45,000 nucleotides of DNA from Magnetovibrio sp. PR-2 (GCF_036689815.1 NZ_JBAHUR010000005.1:1-45000), one strand, 5' to 3'. Positions 8,696-16,627 are shown, numbered from the stretch's first letter. Notes: generated by a model from the sequence alone, not told the origin. Program-made: numbers and translations.

Positions 8696-10084
8696 TTAGC
8701 CAAACACGCGCTTGAAAATGTCGTCCACGCGTTTGGTGTGGTAGTCGATGGAGCTTTCGTCCAGCAGACCTTTGAGGTCTTCGACGCTCAACGCCGCTTT
8801 CAAATCCTCGTCATGAGACAAGAAGTAGAACAAGCGGTTGTCGTGGTCTTTGGCACCCTTCTCAACGTCGTTGAGTTCCGGCTCGCTGTCGGGATTGTCC
8901 GGATCGATGCCAAAGCTTTTCCACACCAACATGGCATTGCGCTGAACGATTTTATAAGCGGCTTCGCGCGACACGTCGTTTTGGGTCAAGAACAACAACA
9001 CGCGCTGGGCATCGTGGATGCCGCCGAACTCGTTGAGTTGTTTCATCATGTTGTCGGGATAGACCACCAGCTTAGTCACGGTGCCGATCAAACGCTTGAG
9101 GGCGAAGTTCAACGTCACCGTGGCGTCAGGGCCGATCATGCGTTCGACGGAGGAGTGCGAGATATCACGTTCGTGCCACAAAGCGACGTTTTCCAACGCG
9201 GGCGTCACCGACATGCGCACGATGCGCGCCATACCCGTCAGGTTTTCCGTCAAGATCGGGTTGCGCTTGTGCGGCATGGCGGAGCTGCCTTTTTGCCCCG
9301 GCGCAAAGTATTCCTGCGCTTCACGCACTTCGGTGCGTTGCAGGTGGCGGATTTCGGTGGCGATGTTTTCCATGCTCGACGCGATCACGCCCAAGGTGGC
9401 GAAGTACGCCGCGTGGCGATCGCGTGGAATGACTTGGGTGGAAACCGGCTCCGGCGTCAGGCCCATTTTTTCCGCCACGTGTTCTTCGACGCGCGGGTCA
9501 ATGTTGGCAAACGTGCCGACGGCACCACTGATGGCGCAGGTGGCGATGTCTTTGCGGGCAGCCAACAGGCGTTCTTTGCCACGTGCAAATTCTGCATAGA
9601 AGCGTGCGAACTTGATGCCCATGGTGGTGGGTTCGGCATGGATGCCGTGGCTGCGCCCGATGCAGGCCATGTCTTTGGTTTCCATGGCGCGGATTTTTAA
9701 GGCGTCCAACAGCTCGTCCAAGTTTTCCAACAAGATGTCGGCGGCTTGGGTCATTTGCACGGACAGGCACGTATCCAACACGTCGGAGCTGGTCATGCCT
9801 TGGTGCACAAAGCGGCTTTCTTCGCCGACGTGTTCGGCAAGCTCGGTCAAAAACGCGATGACGTCGTGCTTGGTTTCCATTTCGATCTCGTCGATGCGGG
9901 CGATGCGCGCGTCGGTGTATTCCTTTTGGCCTTTTTCCCAAACGGCCTTGGCGGCATCTTTCGGGATGACACCCAGTTCGGCCAGCGCGTCACAGGCGTG
10001 GGCTTCGATTTCGAACCAGATGCGGAATTTGTTGGCGGGCTCCCAGATTTTGGTCATCTCGGGGCGGGAATAGCGCGGAATCAT
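8696..10084 (-). CDS. purB: Adenylosuccinate lyase
   Basis: A 462-aa PurB. It cleaves SAICAR to AICAR and adenylosuccinate to AMP, releasing fumarate (cytosol). The start at 10084 gives the family N-terminus MIPRYSRPEMTKIW. The fumarase/aspartase signature SSAMPHKRNP lies near residue 265 with the flexible catalytic-Ser loop; TSSDVLDT and GRSHGIHAEPTT carry the other active-site residues. It is separated from purC by about 3.7 kb of unrelated genes but is read in the same direction. A NifX-like gene is coupled behind it. Confidence 0.97.
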   Translation of the reverse strand: MIPRYSRPEMTKIWEPANKFRIWFEIEAHACDALAELGVIPKDAAKAVWEKGQKEYTDARIARIDEIEMETKHDVIAFLTELAEHVGEESRFVHQGMTSSDVLDTCLSVQMTQAADILLENLDELLDALKIRAMETKDMACIGRSHGIHAEPTTMGIKFARFYAEFARGKERLLAARKDIATCAISGAVGTFANIDPRVEEHVAEKMGLTPEPVSTQVIPRDRHAAYFATLGVIASSMENIATEIRHLQRTEVREAQEYFAPGQKGSSAMPHKRNPILTENLTGMARIVRMSVTPALENVALWHERDISHSSVERMIGPDATVTLNFALKRLIGTVTKLVVYPDNMMKQLNEFGGIHDAQRVLLFLTQNDVSREAAYKIVQRNAMLVWKSFGIDPDNPDSEPELNDVEKGAKDHDNRLFYFLSHDEDLKAALSVEDLKGLLDESSIDYHTKRVDDIFKRVFG

Positions 10085-10149
10085 GCGGGAATCTCCGTAT
10101 TGAAAAGTTGCCCGGACTATACCCAAATTCCCGCGAAAAGAAAGGGGGC

Positions 10150-11412
10150 TTAGATGCGGCCCCGCGACTTCGCCAGATACCAAATCATCGCAAAGGCTTG
10201 CAGAACGATCATGGCCCCAAAGGCCGCCTGGAAGCCTGCCGGGTCATACCCGCCTGCTGCTGTTTGCGGCCATAAATCGATGATGCCGCCCACCGCCCAC
10301 TGCCCGGCGAAAGCCAGCACGAACACCAGCAGATTGATGGCCGTGTTCACGCGTCCCGCCAAGTTGGCGGGGAAGGCCTGGGACAAGGCGGCGTAGGGGA
10401 GAATACCTGATGTGGCCAAGAAGCCAAACGCGACCCAAGCCAAGAAGGTCAGCGTTGGATTTCCAACCGTGAGCTCTAAGGCGATGACCACCTGCATACA
10501 CAAAAAGCCCGCCATGCCGATGGCAGCCGTGGTCATGGTGGGCACGCCTTTGATCTTGTGCAGGCGCTCGGCGACGATGCCCCAGGTGAAAAAGCCCGCG
10601 ACCATGGCGGCGGCAATCCAAAACAGGTGGGTGGCGACGTCTGTGCGCGCCAACCCGCCGACATCCTTCAGCCACGGTCCAGACCACAATCCCTGGATGG
10701 TCAGGAACGCCGCTTGCGAAAACATGCACAGCGGGGCTGCCCGCCAAAACACCGGGCTGGTGAAGACCTCGACCACCCCCGCCCAGGCGTCTTTCAGCTT
10801 GGCGTCTGCATGACGTTCGATCTTGCGCTCCGGCACCACAAAAAGAATGGCGAAGGCGGCGATAAGCGTGAGCCCGGCCAAAATCCAAAACACGCCGCGC
10901 CAATCGGTGAAGCCCAAGGCCATTTCGACCGGCTGGGTCGCGGCCAAGGCACCAAGCCCGCCTGCGGTCATCTGAAAGCCGTTGATTAAGGCCAGGCGTT
11001 CTTTGGGGAACCACTGCACATAAGCTTTGAACGCTGCCATCAAACACGCCGACACACCGAAACCGATGAGCCCACGCGCCAAGATCAAGGACGTGACACT
11101 TTCCGCCATGGCAAATAGCGCAGCACCCAAGGCGGCGAACACCAACAACCCGGCCTCAATCTTGCGCGGCCCATAGTGGTCCAGCAATACACCCAAAGGC
11201 AGTTGGAACGCGGCAAAGGTGAGGAAATACGCTGCCGTGAGCAATCCCAGCGCCGACGCCCCCAGGCCCAAATCTGCCACCAAATCAGGTGCTATGACGG
11301 CGTTGACGACGCGATATAGGTAAGACAGGAAATAGCCCAAGGCAAACGGCACAAAGACGCGGATGGCGATTGCGGTGGTGAGGCTTGGGGCGGCGGGTGT
11401 GCTTACAGTCAT
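10150..11412 (-). CDS. MFS transporter
   Basis: A 420-aa major facilitator superfamily protein with about twelve membrane helices. The loop between helices 2 and 3 carries the family pattern GVLLDHYGPRK, and a long cytoplasmic loop with charged residues (VPERKIERHADAKLKDA) separates the halves. The ATG at 11412 is preferred; a TTG at 11448 would add 12 polar residues and neither has a good Shine-Dalgarno sequence. The substrate cannot be told from the sequence or neighbours (purB upstream in the map, rsgA behind). Confidence 0.85.
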   Translation of the reverse strand: MTVSTPAAPSLTTAIAIRVFVPFALGYFLSYLYRVVNAVIAPDLVADLGLGASALGLLTAAYFLTFAAFQLPLGVLLDHYGPRKIEAGLLVFAALGAALFAMAESVTSLILARGLIGFGVSACLMAAFKAYVQWFPKERLALINGFQMTAGGLGALAATQPVEMALGFTDWRGVFWILAGLTLIAAFAILFVVPERKIERHADAKLKDAWAGVVEVFTSPVFWRAAPLCMFSQAAFLTIQGLWSGPWLKDVGGLARTDVATHLFWIAAAMVAGFFTWGIVAERLHKIKGVPTMTTAAIGMAGFLCMQVVIALELTVGNPTLTFLAWVAFGFLATSGILPYAALSQAFPANLAGRVNTAINLLVFVLAFAGQWAVGGIIDLWPQTAAGGYDPAGFQAAFGAMIVLQAFAMIWYLAKSRGRI

Positions 11413-11481
11413 CTTGGTATTAGTGGGGATGGGAGTGGGGGAGGTCAATGGTAGAGTTTTTCATGAACCTCCCCCAACCCT

Positions 11482-12546
11482 TCACGACTTCTGCGAAAAC
11501 CGTTGTTTGTCCTTCATGGCACGTTTCACCATTTTGCCAAACGCGCGGTCGCGGGACCGTCGCTCGGCCAGGGTTTCGCGGTTGTAGCTTTCTTCCGCCA
11601 CCAACTTGCGCCAGCGTTTGAGGCGATCCGGGTCCAGCTCTCCGGCTTCGACAGCAGCCAAAACGGAGCAGCCCGGCTCCGTGTCGTGTTGGCAGGTGGA
11701 ATAGCGGCACGATTGGGACAGCTCAACGATGTCGGCAAAGACCTCGTTCAGGCCGTCTTGTACGTCGGTCAGCTGCAGCTCGCGCATGCCTGGGGTGTCG
11801 ATCAACCAGCCACCCGACGGCATGCGGTGAAGCGCGCGCCCCGTGGTGGTGTGACGGCCCTTGGCGTCGTCTTCGCGAATGCCGCTGGTGGCGATTTGGG
11901 GATTGCCGATCAAGGAATTGATCAGCGTCGACTTGCCCACACCGGACGAGCCCACCAGGGCCACGGTTTGACCGCTCTTGCACCAGGGCAACAGACGCTC
12001 AACCTCGGACCCGTCCAGCGCATTGAGGCTTTCGACCATCTGCACCGCTTGCAAGCCATAGGCTTGATTGACGTAGTCTTGGGGATGGTCGCACAAATCC
12101 GCTTTGGTCAGTACGACCACGGGTGTGACTTGGGCATCCAGGGCGAGGGCGAGATAGCGTTCCAACCGCGCAATGTTGAAGTCTTGATTGCACGAGGTGA
12201 CGATCAAAAGCGTGTCCACGTTGGCGGCAATCAGTTGAACGTCCCGCCCGGTGCCCGCCGCCCGGCGTTTGAACTGGCTGGCCCGCTCCAACAGTCTTTG
12301 CGGACGGTGGGTTTGGGCGTCCACCACCAACCAATCGCCCACGGTGGCGCTGGTTGTGCTGTCGTTAGGGTCACTGCGGTAAGGCGGGATGGAGGTCTCA
12401 ACCCCCGGCCCCGCCACATGAATGGCCCCGCGATGAACGGCCATCACGCGTACAGGCACGGCGTTATCGAAGTCTTCGGCATCCAGTTGGGAAGTGAAAT
12501 AGGAATTCCAGCCGTACTCGGCCAGATCGGTTATTTGAAATGTCAT
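11482..12546 (-). CDS. rsgA: Small-ribosomal-subunit biogenesis GTPase RsgA
   Basis: A 354-aa circularly permuted GTPase that helps mature the 30S subunit. The order G4-G1-G3 is visible: TKAD (147-150), GSSGVGKST (199-207), DTPG (250-253). An N-terminal OB-fold precedes it, and a C-terminal zinc site uses Cys280, Cys285, His287 and Cys293. The C-terminal tail is rich in Arg/Lys, as is usual for rRNA contact. Complete. It is the last core gene before the AT-richer patch. Confidence 0.95.
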   Translation of the reverse strand: MTFQITDLAEYGWNSYFTSQLDAEDFDNAVPVRVMAVHRGAIHVAGPGVETSIPPYRSDPNDSTTSATVGDWLVVDAQTHRPQRLLERASQFKRRAAGTGRDVQLIAANVDTLLIVTSCNQDFNIARLERYLALALDAQVTPVVVLTKADLCDHPQDYVNQAYGLQAVQMVESLNALDGSEVERLLPWCKSGQTVALVGSSGVGKSTLINSLIGNPQIATSGIREDDAKGRHTTTGRALHRMPSGGWLIDTPGMRELQLTDVQDGLNEVFADIVELSQSCRYSTCQHDTEPGCSVLAAVEAGELDPDRLKRWRKLVAEESYNRETLAERRSRDRAFGKMVKRAMKDKQRFSQKS

Positions 12547-12867
12547 TGCTCATACACCAGCTTTTGCGCACCAAGCGTGGGCGCGCAGGAAATAATCAGT
12601 GAGCATCGGCGTGTCCCAAAGGACCGCATCCGATGTGCGGCTGGTTCAGCGAAAGCCTAAGCCTTCAAACCAACCCGCTGCGTGACAATGACAATCAAAA
12701 AACCTCCTGTGGTGGGGATTTGGAACGGGGTTGATTCTGGCACAGGTTGGAGGGGGCGACAATGGGGGAGCGTCACCAAAGGACAACCAAGCACCATTCT
12801 CACGTGGGCATTGTTACTCGTAATCATCCCATTATTTGCGAGGATGGGGCGGGAAGGTCAAGAGCGA
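12547..12867. other. 321-bp intergenic stretch, no gene supported
   Basis: Between the rsgA start and the 3' end of the ParB-like gene. A 73-codon rightward frame (12682-12903) has no family resemblance and no good ribosome site, and it runs into the opposite gene. A short hairpin (ccgca/tgcgg near 12624-12640) is present without a T-run. The rsgA promoter should lie here, but I see no convincing boxes. Confidence 0.5.
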
Positions 12868-13587
12868 CTATGCTTTGAGGCAGATTACGATGAAGCTAGA
12901 TAAGATTTTCCACATTGACTTAAGGTGATGGTCGGAAGGAAAGAAGTCTTTGCTATGGACGTATTTGTTCATAGTGTTTGCAGAAAGAATAGGTTCAGTA
13001 TTTTCGAATTTTTTCAAGCCTTCCCAGTATTTAAAATCAACTAGGTTTTCACCGCGCATGTGGTCAGCAATCTTCTTGAACCGATTTGCCAGTTTATCAT
13101 TGGGATGAATGTTTGTGAGCTGTTTACGGTCAATATAATTATCAATCGCGAATTCTAATAGTACACGAAACAAAACAGCTATTGCATTGTCATGTTCTTC
13201 AAAGCGAAGATGGTGCTGTAGCTCTCCCCAAACATCCATTGCTCGTTGAGTGTGAGCTTGAGGGTAAACCCCATAATCAATATCGTGTGGGATCAACGTG
13301 GTTTGCTTAGGTGGCTTAGGTGAAGAAGTAGGGGACTTAGGTGTCTTTGGCTTAGTAGGTTTTAGGTTTTTAAAGTTCTTATTTGTTGTTAAAGAATCTG
13401 TTGCTTGTGGCAACACGTCTTCCGTTTCCAAAAGATCAAGGTACTCTTTTTTACCTTTATTATCCCAAATATTGTCTAGGACGATTTCTTTAGAAATCAT
13501 GTCATGGACAACGCGTGTTAAGCTTGTCATGACCTTTGTTTCATCGTGCGTGAGTTCGACGTGGTTTTTCTTCACAGAGATCCCCAC
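12868..13587 (-). CDS. C-terminal half of frameshifted ParB/Srx-domain protein
   Basis: A 239-codon frame continuing the ParB-like gene in the -1 frame. If the frame is followed upstream from 13587 to the A-run at 13678-13684 it stays open and adds a plausible segment (LKEADYLKP...), so the functional product would be about 439 aa. The part contains a Pro/Lys/Thr/Ser-rich linker and then a helical domain with FRVLLEFAID, NKYVHS and a terminal Trp-containing helix. That pattern resembles HEPN-like helical domains attached to ParB/Srx proteins in accessory regions; this is an inference. Base composition is clearly AT-richer than neighbouring core genes. Confidence 0.65.
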   Translation of the reverse strand: MGISVKKNHVELTHDETKVMTSLTRVVHDMISKEIVLDNIWDNKGKKEYLDLLETEDVLPQATDSLTTNKNFKNLKPTKPKTPKSPTSSPKPPKQTTLIPHDIDYGVYPQAHTQRAMDVWGELQHHLRFEEHDNAIAVLFRVLLEFAIDNYIDRKQLTNIHPNDKLANRFKKIADHMRGENLVDFKYWEGLKKFENTEPILSANTMNKYVHSKDFFPSDHHLKSMWKILSSFIVICLKA

Positions 13588-14186
13588 ACGATTTCGGAAG
13601 CTTTCAGATGAAAGGAGACGATTAAGGTTTGAACGGGGGACTTTAACATTAGGCTTAAGGTAATCGGCCTCTTTGAGTTTTTTTCAATTTCTTCGGCAAC
13701 ATTTACTTTTGCTTTTTTGCCACTGCGTTTAACAAAGTTAGATTTTGCCTCTGCGTCCCAGGGGCTCTGCCCAACACCATTTGCGACACCTGTGTGGCGA
13801 CGGTATAGAATTTCATCAATTCGATCTTTATTAGCCTCGACTTGGCACTGGATATTATTTGGAAACGTCCCTTTCCAATCTGCCCGCCTTTCTTGAAAAA
13901 AATCACGCCAGCTTTCTGTCGGGGTAAGGGCAGGGTTGTCTATTAGTTTAAGGCAGGTCACACGGCGGTTGCCGTCAAATACGGTGTATTTGCCTTCTTC
14001 CTCATGAACAAGAGGGGGTTCGTAAATCTCACCTTCTTTAACAATGTCCTTTGCGAGATTTTTCATGTGCTCAGCGCGGTGCTTGAGCAGCCACTCCATC
14101 GCAGTTGCATCATCAACTAGCTCTCCATGTCGATCATTAGCATAGTTCACAGCAAGATCGCTTAGAGGGATAGATTTAATTTTCAT
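13572..14186 (-). CDS. N-terminal half of frameshifted ParB/Srx-domain protein
   Basis: A 204-codon frame with a ParB/sulfiredoxin-like N-terminal domain: residues ~1-110 include the start KIKSIPLSDLAVN and the core motif VFDGNRRVTCLKL (GNRR/ERR-type nucleotide-handling loop). The start has AGGAG about 10 nt upstream. After codon 168 the sequence passes a run of seven A and the zero frame then gives 36 non-conserved residues before a stop. Restoring one base joins it to the C-terminal half. Such proteins act as nucleases, CTPases or regulators; the role here is unknown. It lies next to a radC-tail remnant and a toxin-antitoxin module. Confidence 0.7.
   Translation of the reverse strand: MKIKSIPLSDLAVNYANDRHGELVDDATAMEWLLKHRAEHMKNLAKDIVKEGEIYEPPLVHEEEGKYTVFDGNRRVTCLKLIDNPALTPTESWRDFFQERRADWKGTFPNNIQCQVEANKDRIDEILYRRHTGVANGVGQSPWDAEAKSNFVKRSGKKAKVNVAEEIEKNSKRPITLSLMLKSPVQTLIVSFHLKASEIVWGSL
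13677..13684 (-). other. Frameshift point: A_AAA_AAC heptamer
   Basis: On the minus strand seven A are followed by C. Read in the ParB-like frame this is codons 168-170 (gaa aaa aac), so the heptamer A_AAA_AAC sits in the register used by -1 ribosomal frameshift sites. A -1 slip leads straight into the second reading frame. No strong upstream ribosome-binding-like element and only a weak downstream stem (AGGC/GCCT) are visible, so a real deletion or a homopolymer sequencing error is equally possible. Confidence 0.6.
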
Positions 14187-14236
14187 TAGACAAGACTCCT
14201 GTATTCACAATTATTACGAGCACAAGAATGAGCTTG

Positions 14237-14286
14237 CAGCAAGTCTTGAGTTTTAAATAACGAGTTCTCCGACCTACTCACAATCA
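14237..14286 (-). repeat. Diverged second copy of the radC 3' end
   Basis: On the minus strand 14284-14237 reads as IVSRSENSLFKTQDLL, against IVSRSGNSSFKTMGLL at the end of intact radC (15047-15000). The first 23 bases (14286-14264) match the radC copy at 22 positions; the rest matches mainly at the protein level. It has no stop in the equivalent place and runs open to the TAA that overlaps the ParB-like start. The two copies bracket the toxin-antitoxin genes, 763 bp apart. Confidence 0.75.
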
Positions 14287-14293
14287 GGCAATA

Positions 14294-14581
14294 TCACCCA
14301 TGCAACGCCCGCACCGCCGTCTCCGGCTCCTTATCAATAATGTGCAACAACGCAATCGCTGGCCCTTCGGGGTGGCGGCGGCCTTGTTCCCAGTTGCGTA
14401 GTGTGCCAACGGGGATGTGAAATAAGGCGGCGAATTTGGGTTGGGACAGTCCCGTTTTTTTGCGGATTGTTTTGACGTCTACGGCACTCAATGTTTGCAG
14501 CACGGCTTTCGTCTCGTCGCCTTCGGCGTGGGCCAAGGCATCGTCCAATCCGTCCATGATTTTATCGAAGGCTGTGCTCAT
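14294..14581 (-). CDS. HTH antitoxin, HigA/NadS type
   Basis: A 95-aa helix-turn-helix (XRE/Cro) protein. The DNA-binding part is at residues ~50-85 (GLSQPKFAALFHIPVGTLRNWEQG), preceded by a short helical N-terminus that would contact the toxin. Its start overlaps the toxin stop by 4 bp (ATGA), the tight coupling normal for such pairs, with toxin first as in higBA systems. It should neutralise the toxin and repress the operon through the palindrome at 14945-14991. A radC-tail remnant starts 7 bp after its stop. Confidence 0.88.
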   Translation of the reverse strand: MSTAFDKIMDGLDDALAHAEGDETKAVLQTLSAVDVKTIRKKTGLSQPKFAALFHIPVGTLRNWEQGRRHPEGPAIALLHIIDKEPETAVRALHG

Positions 14582-14934
14582 GATGGTGTCCTTGTTTTCC
14601 AGGCTTTGACGATGGCGGTGGTTGCGGTTTTGAGGGCATTGCGTTCCGCTTTGGTCAAATTGTCCTTTTCGTTTTTGGCAAATACGGCCAGCAGATAAAC
14701 CGGAATCGTATTGTCATGAAAGAAATAAACCACCCGTGCTCCGCCGCTTTTGCCGCGCCCGGAAAGAGGGATACGGACTTTCCGGACACCGCCCGTGTTT
14801 TGGAGCAACGATCCGCAAGTGGGATCAGCAGCGATCAGGTCAATCACCACTTGGCGATCACTGTCGTTGAGCAATCCTTTTGCCTGGGACAAGTAAGCTT
14901 GCGTTTCGGCAATGGTGATCAATTTTTCTGTCAT
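14578..14934 (-). CDS. RelE/HigB-type toxin
   Basis: A 118-aa RelE-superfamily toxin. The core GGVRKVRIPLSGRGKSGGARVVYFF and the following YLLAVFAKNEKDNLTKAE segment match HigB-like mRNA interferases; basic residues Arg/Lys in the core are the usual catalytic and RNA-contact residues. Members cut mRNA on the ribosome. The ATG at 14934 lacks a Shine-Dalgarno sequence, and the best promoter would start transcription close to the ATG, so the message may be almost leaderless. Intact and paired with an antitoxin. Confidence 0.88.
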   Translation of the reverse strand: MTEKLITIAETQAYLSQAKGLLNDSDRQVVIDLIAADPTCGSLLQNTGGVRKVRIPLSGRGKSGGARVVYFFHDNTIPVYLLAVFAKNEKDNLTKAERNALKTATTAIVKAWKTRTPS

Positions 14935-14944
14935 TTCAATACTA

Positions 14945-14991
14945 CGCCAATGACGTACTTTTGGTCAATGAAAAAACATACGTCAATGGCG
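14945..14991. promoter_or_regulatory. Inverted-repeat operator of the toxin-antitoxin operon
   Basis: cgccaatgacgta (14945-14957) and tacgtcaatggcg (14979-14991) are inverted copies with 12 of 13 bases matching and a 21-bp spacer. On the minus strand the spacer contains TTGACC as a possible -35, with TAGTAT 18 bp later just before the toxin ATG. An XRE-type antitoxin binding here would cover the promoter. It begins 6 bp beyond the radC stop. Confidence 0.7.
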
Positions 14992-14996
14992 CATGC

Positions 14997-15689
14997 CTAG
15001 AGAAGCCCCATCGTCTTAAACGAACTGTTCCCCGACCTACTCACAATCACATGATCGTGCAGCTGTATCCCGAGCTTTGAGCCTGCTGACTGCAACTCTC
15101 GCGTCATATCGATGTCCGGCTGGCTCGGTGTGGGGTCACCTGACGGGTGGTTGTGGACCAAGATCAGCGCGCTGGCTTCTAATTCCAGGGCGCGTTTGAT
15201 GACTTTGCGGGGATAGACCGGGGTTTGGTCGACGGTGCCTTCTTCTTGAAGCTCATCCGCGATGAGTACGTTCTGGCGGTTGAGAAACAACACACGAAAC
15301 TGTTCGGTTTTGTTGGAGCCCATGCTCACACGGCAATAATCCATCAGGCTTTGCCAGTTGCTCAGCACCGGTTTGTTCATCACATCATCTTGCAACAAGC
15401 GTTCGGCAGACTGGCGCACGGCCAAGATGCTCACCGCCGCCACTTCGCCCATGCCGGAGACTTTCTGGAGTTCGTCGGCGTCCGCATTCATCACCGCACC
15501 GAACGAGCCGAACTTGTCGATCAAGGCCTTGGCGAGCGGTTTGACGTCGCGCCGGGGTGAGGCCGCGAACAGCAAGACCTCCAATAGCTCATAGTCCGCC
15601 AAGTCCCGGCCACGCGATTTCAAGAAGCGTTCGCGCAGGCGTTGGCGGTGTCCGGTGTAGTGGGGGGTCGATTGTGGGGTGTCTGGCAT
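14997..15689 (-). CDS. radC: RadC (JAMM/DUF2466) family protein
   Basis: A 230-aa RadC protein. An N-terminal helix-hairpin-helix part is followed by the JAMM metal site HNHPSGDPTPSQPD (His179, His181, Asp192). The historical DNA-repair role is doubtful; the domain is an MPN/JAB1-like metalloprotein often found on mobile elements. The C-terminus is intact (FKTMGLL), but a diverged copy of its last 16 codons lies 763 bp downstream beyond a toxin-antitoxin cassette, suggesting that the 3' end has been an insertion point. Confidence 0.94.
   Translation of the reverse strand: MPDTPQSTPHYTGHRQRLRERFLKSRGRDLADYELLEVLLFAASPRRDVKPLAKALIDKFGSFGAVMNADADELQKVSGMGEVAAVSILAVRQSAERLLQDDVMNKPVLSNWQSLMDYCRVSMGSNKTEQFRVLFLNRQNVLIADELQEEGTVDQTPVYPRKVIKRALELEASALILVHNHPSGDPTPSQPDIDMTRELQSAGSKLGIQLHDHVIVSRSGNSSFKTMGLL
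15000..15049 (-). repeat. radC 3' end, intact copy of the direct repeat
   Basis: These are the last 16 sense codons of radC. Bases 15027-15049 match 14264-14286 at 22 of 23 positions in direct orientation. The stretch marks the right boundary of the toxin-antitoxin cassette. Confidence 0.75.
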
Positions 15690-15757
15690 CGTGTTGGCAC
15701 ACTCAAAAAGAAGTTTTTGCGGCCATGCCTCTCAACATGGGTGTGTGCCGAGTGTGC

Positions 15758-16549
15758 CTAATTATAGGGGGGCTTGTCCAGACCTTCCGGCGACAACGTG
15801 AAGACTTCATAGCCGTCAGCCGTCACGCCGATGGAATGTTCGAACTGCGCGGACAAGGACCGGTCCTTGGTCACAGCGGTCCAACCGTCGGACAAAATCT
15901 TCACATCGTATTTGCCGAGGTTGATCATGGGCTCGATGGTGAAGAACATGCCTTCTTCCAGGCGCGGACCTGTGGAGGGCGAGCCGAAGTGCATAATGTT
16001 GGGCGCGTCGTGGAACACGCGGCCCAAGCCGTGACCGCAGAAATCGCGCACCACGGAGCAGCGCTGCTTTTCCGCAAAGGTCTGAATGGCGTGGCCGATG
16101 TCGCCTGTGGTGACGCCCGGTTTGACCACGCGGATGCCTTCCCACATGGCTTCATAGGTGATGTCGATGAGGCGCTGGGATTTGCGCGACGTTTCGCCGA
16201 CACAAAACATGCGCGACGTGTCGCCGTACCAGCCGTCCAAAATGACCGTGATGTCCAAGTTCACGATGTCGCCGTCGTGCAGCTTTTTATCGCCTGGAAT
16301 GCCATGGCAGACCACGTGGTTCACGGATGCACAGATGGATTTGGGAAAACCGCGATAGTTCAGCGGTGCGGGCTGGGCGCCGTGCTGGACGATGAAGTCG
16401 TGGCAGAACGTGTTGAGTTCTTCCGTCGTCACGCCGGGTTTGACCAAGGGCACAACGGCGTCAATGGTTTCAGCGGCCAAACGTCCGGCCTTGCGCATGC
16501 CTTCGAAGTCTTCCGAAGTGTGGATTTTAATGGTCTTGGACTGGTTCAT
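15758..16549 (-). CDS. map: Methionine aminopeptidase, type I
   Basis: A 263-aa type Ia methionine aminopeptidase that removes the initiator Met from new proteins. The five metal ligands are visible: Asp99, Asp110, His173, Glu206, Glu237, and the substrate His82 is in NHVVCHG. GHGLGR and FTIEPM are the family signatures. Length is normal. It sits between radC and sfsA, a common alphaproteobacterial arrangement, reading the same way. Confidence 0.97.
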   Translation of the reverse strand: MNQSKTIKIHTSEDFEGMRKAGRLAAETIDAVVPLVKPGVTTEELNTFCHDFIVQHGAQPAPLNYRGFPKSICASVNHVVCHGIPGDKKLHDGDIVNLDITVILDGWYGDTSRMFCVGETSRKSQRLIDITYEAMWEGIRVVKPGVTTGDIGHAIQTFAEKQRCSVVRDFCGHGLGRVFHDAPNIMHFGSPSTGPRLEEGMFFTIEPMINLGKYDVKILSDGWTAVTKDRSLSAQFEHSIGVTADGYEVFTLSPEGLDKPPYN

Positions 16550-16627
16550 CGTCTCTCAAAAGTCGTTCAGTTTCGCCGATTATGGCACGTTCGTTACAAA
16601 AGAACACCTATCCCTTTAGGTGGTGCT

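Noticed and set aside
12820-12850. Third radC-tail-like sequence (tactcgtaatcat)
   Set aside because: Only about 10 of 13 bases agree and the translation does not resemble the RadC C-terminus; chance similarity.
12682-12903. 73-codon rightward frame between rsgA and the ParB-like gene
   Set aside because: Trp/Gly-rich start, no ribosome site, no recognisable family, and it runs into the 3' end of the opposite gene.
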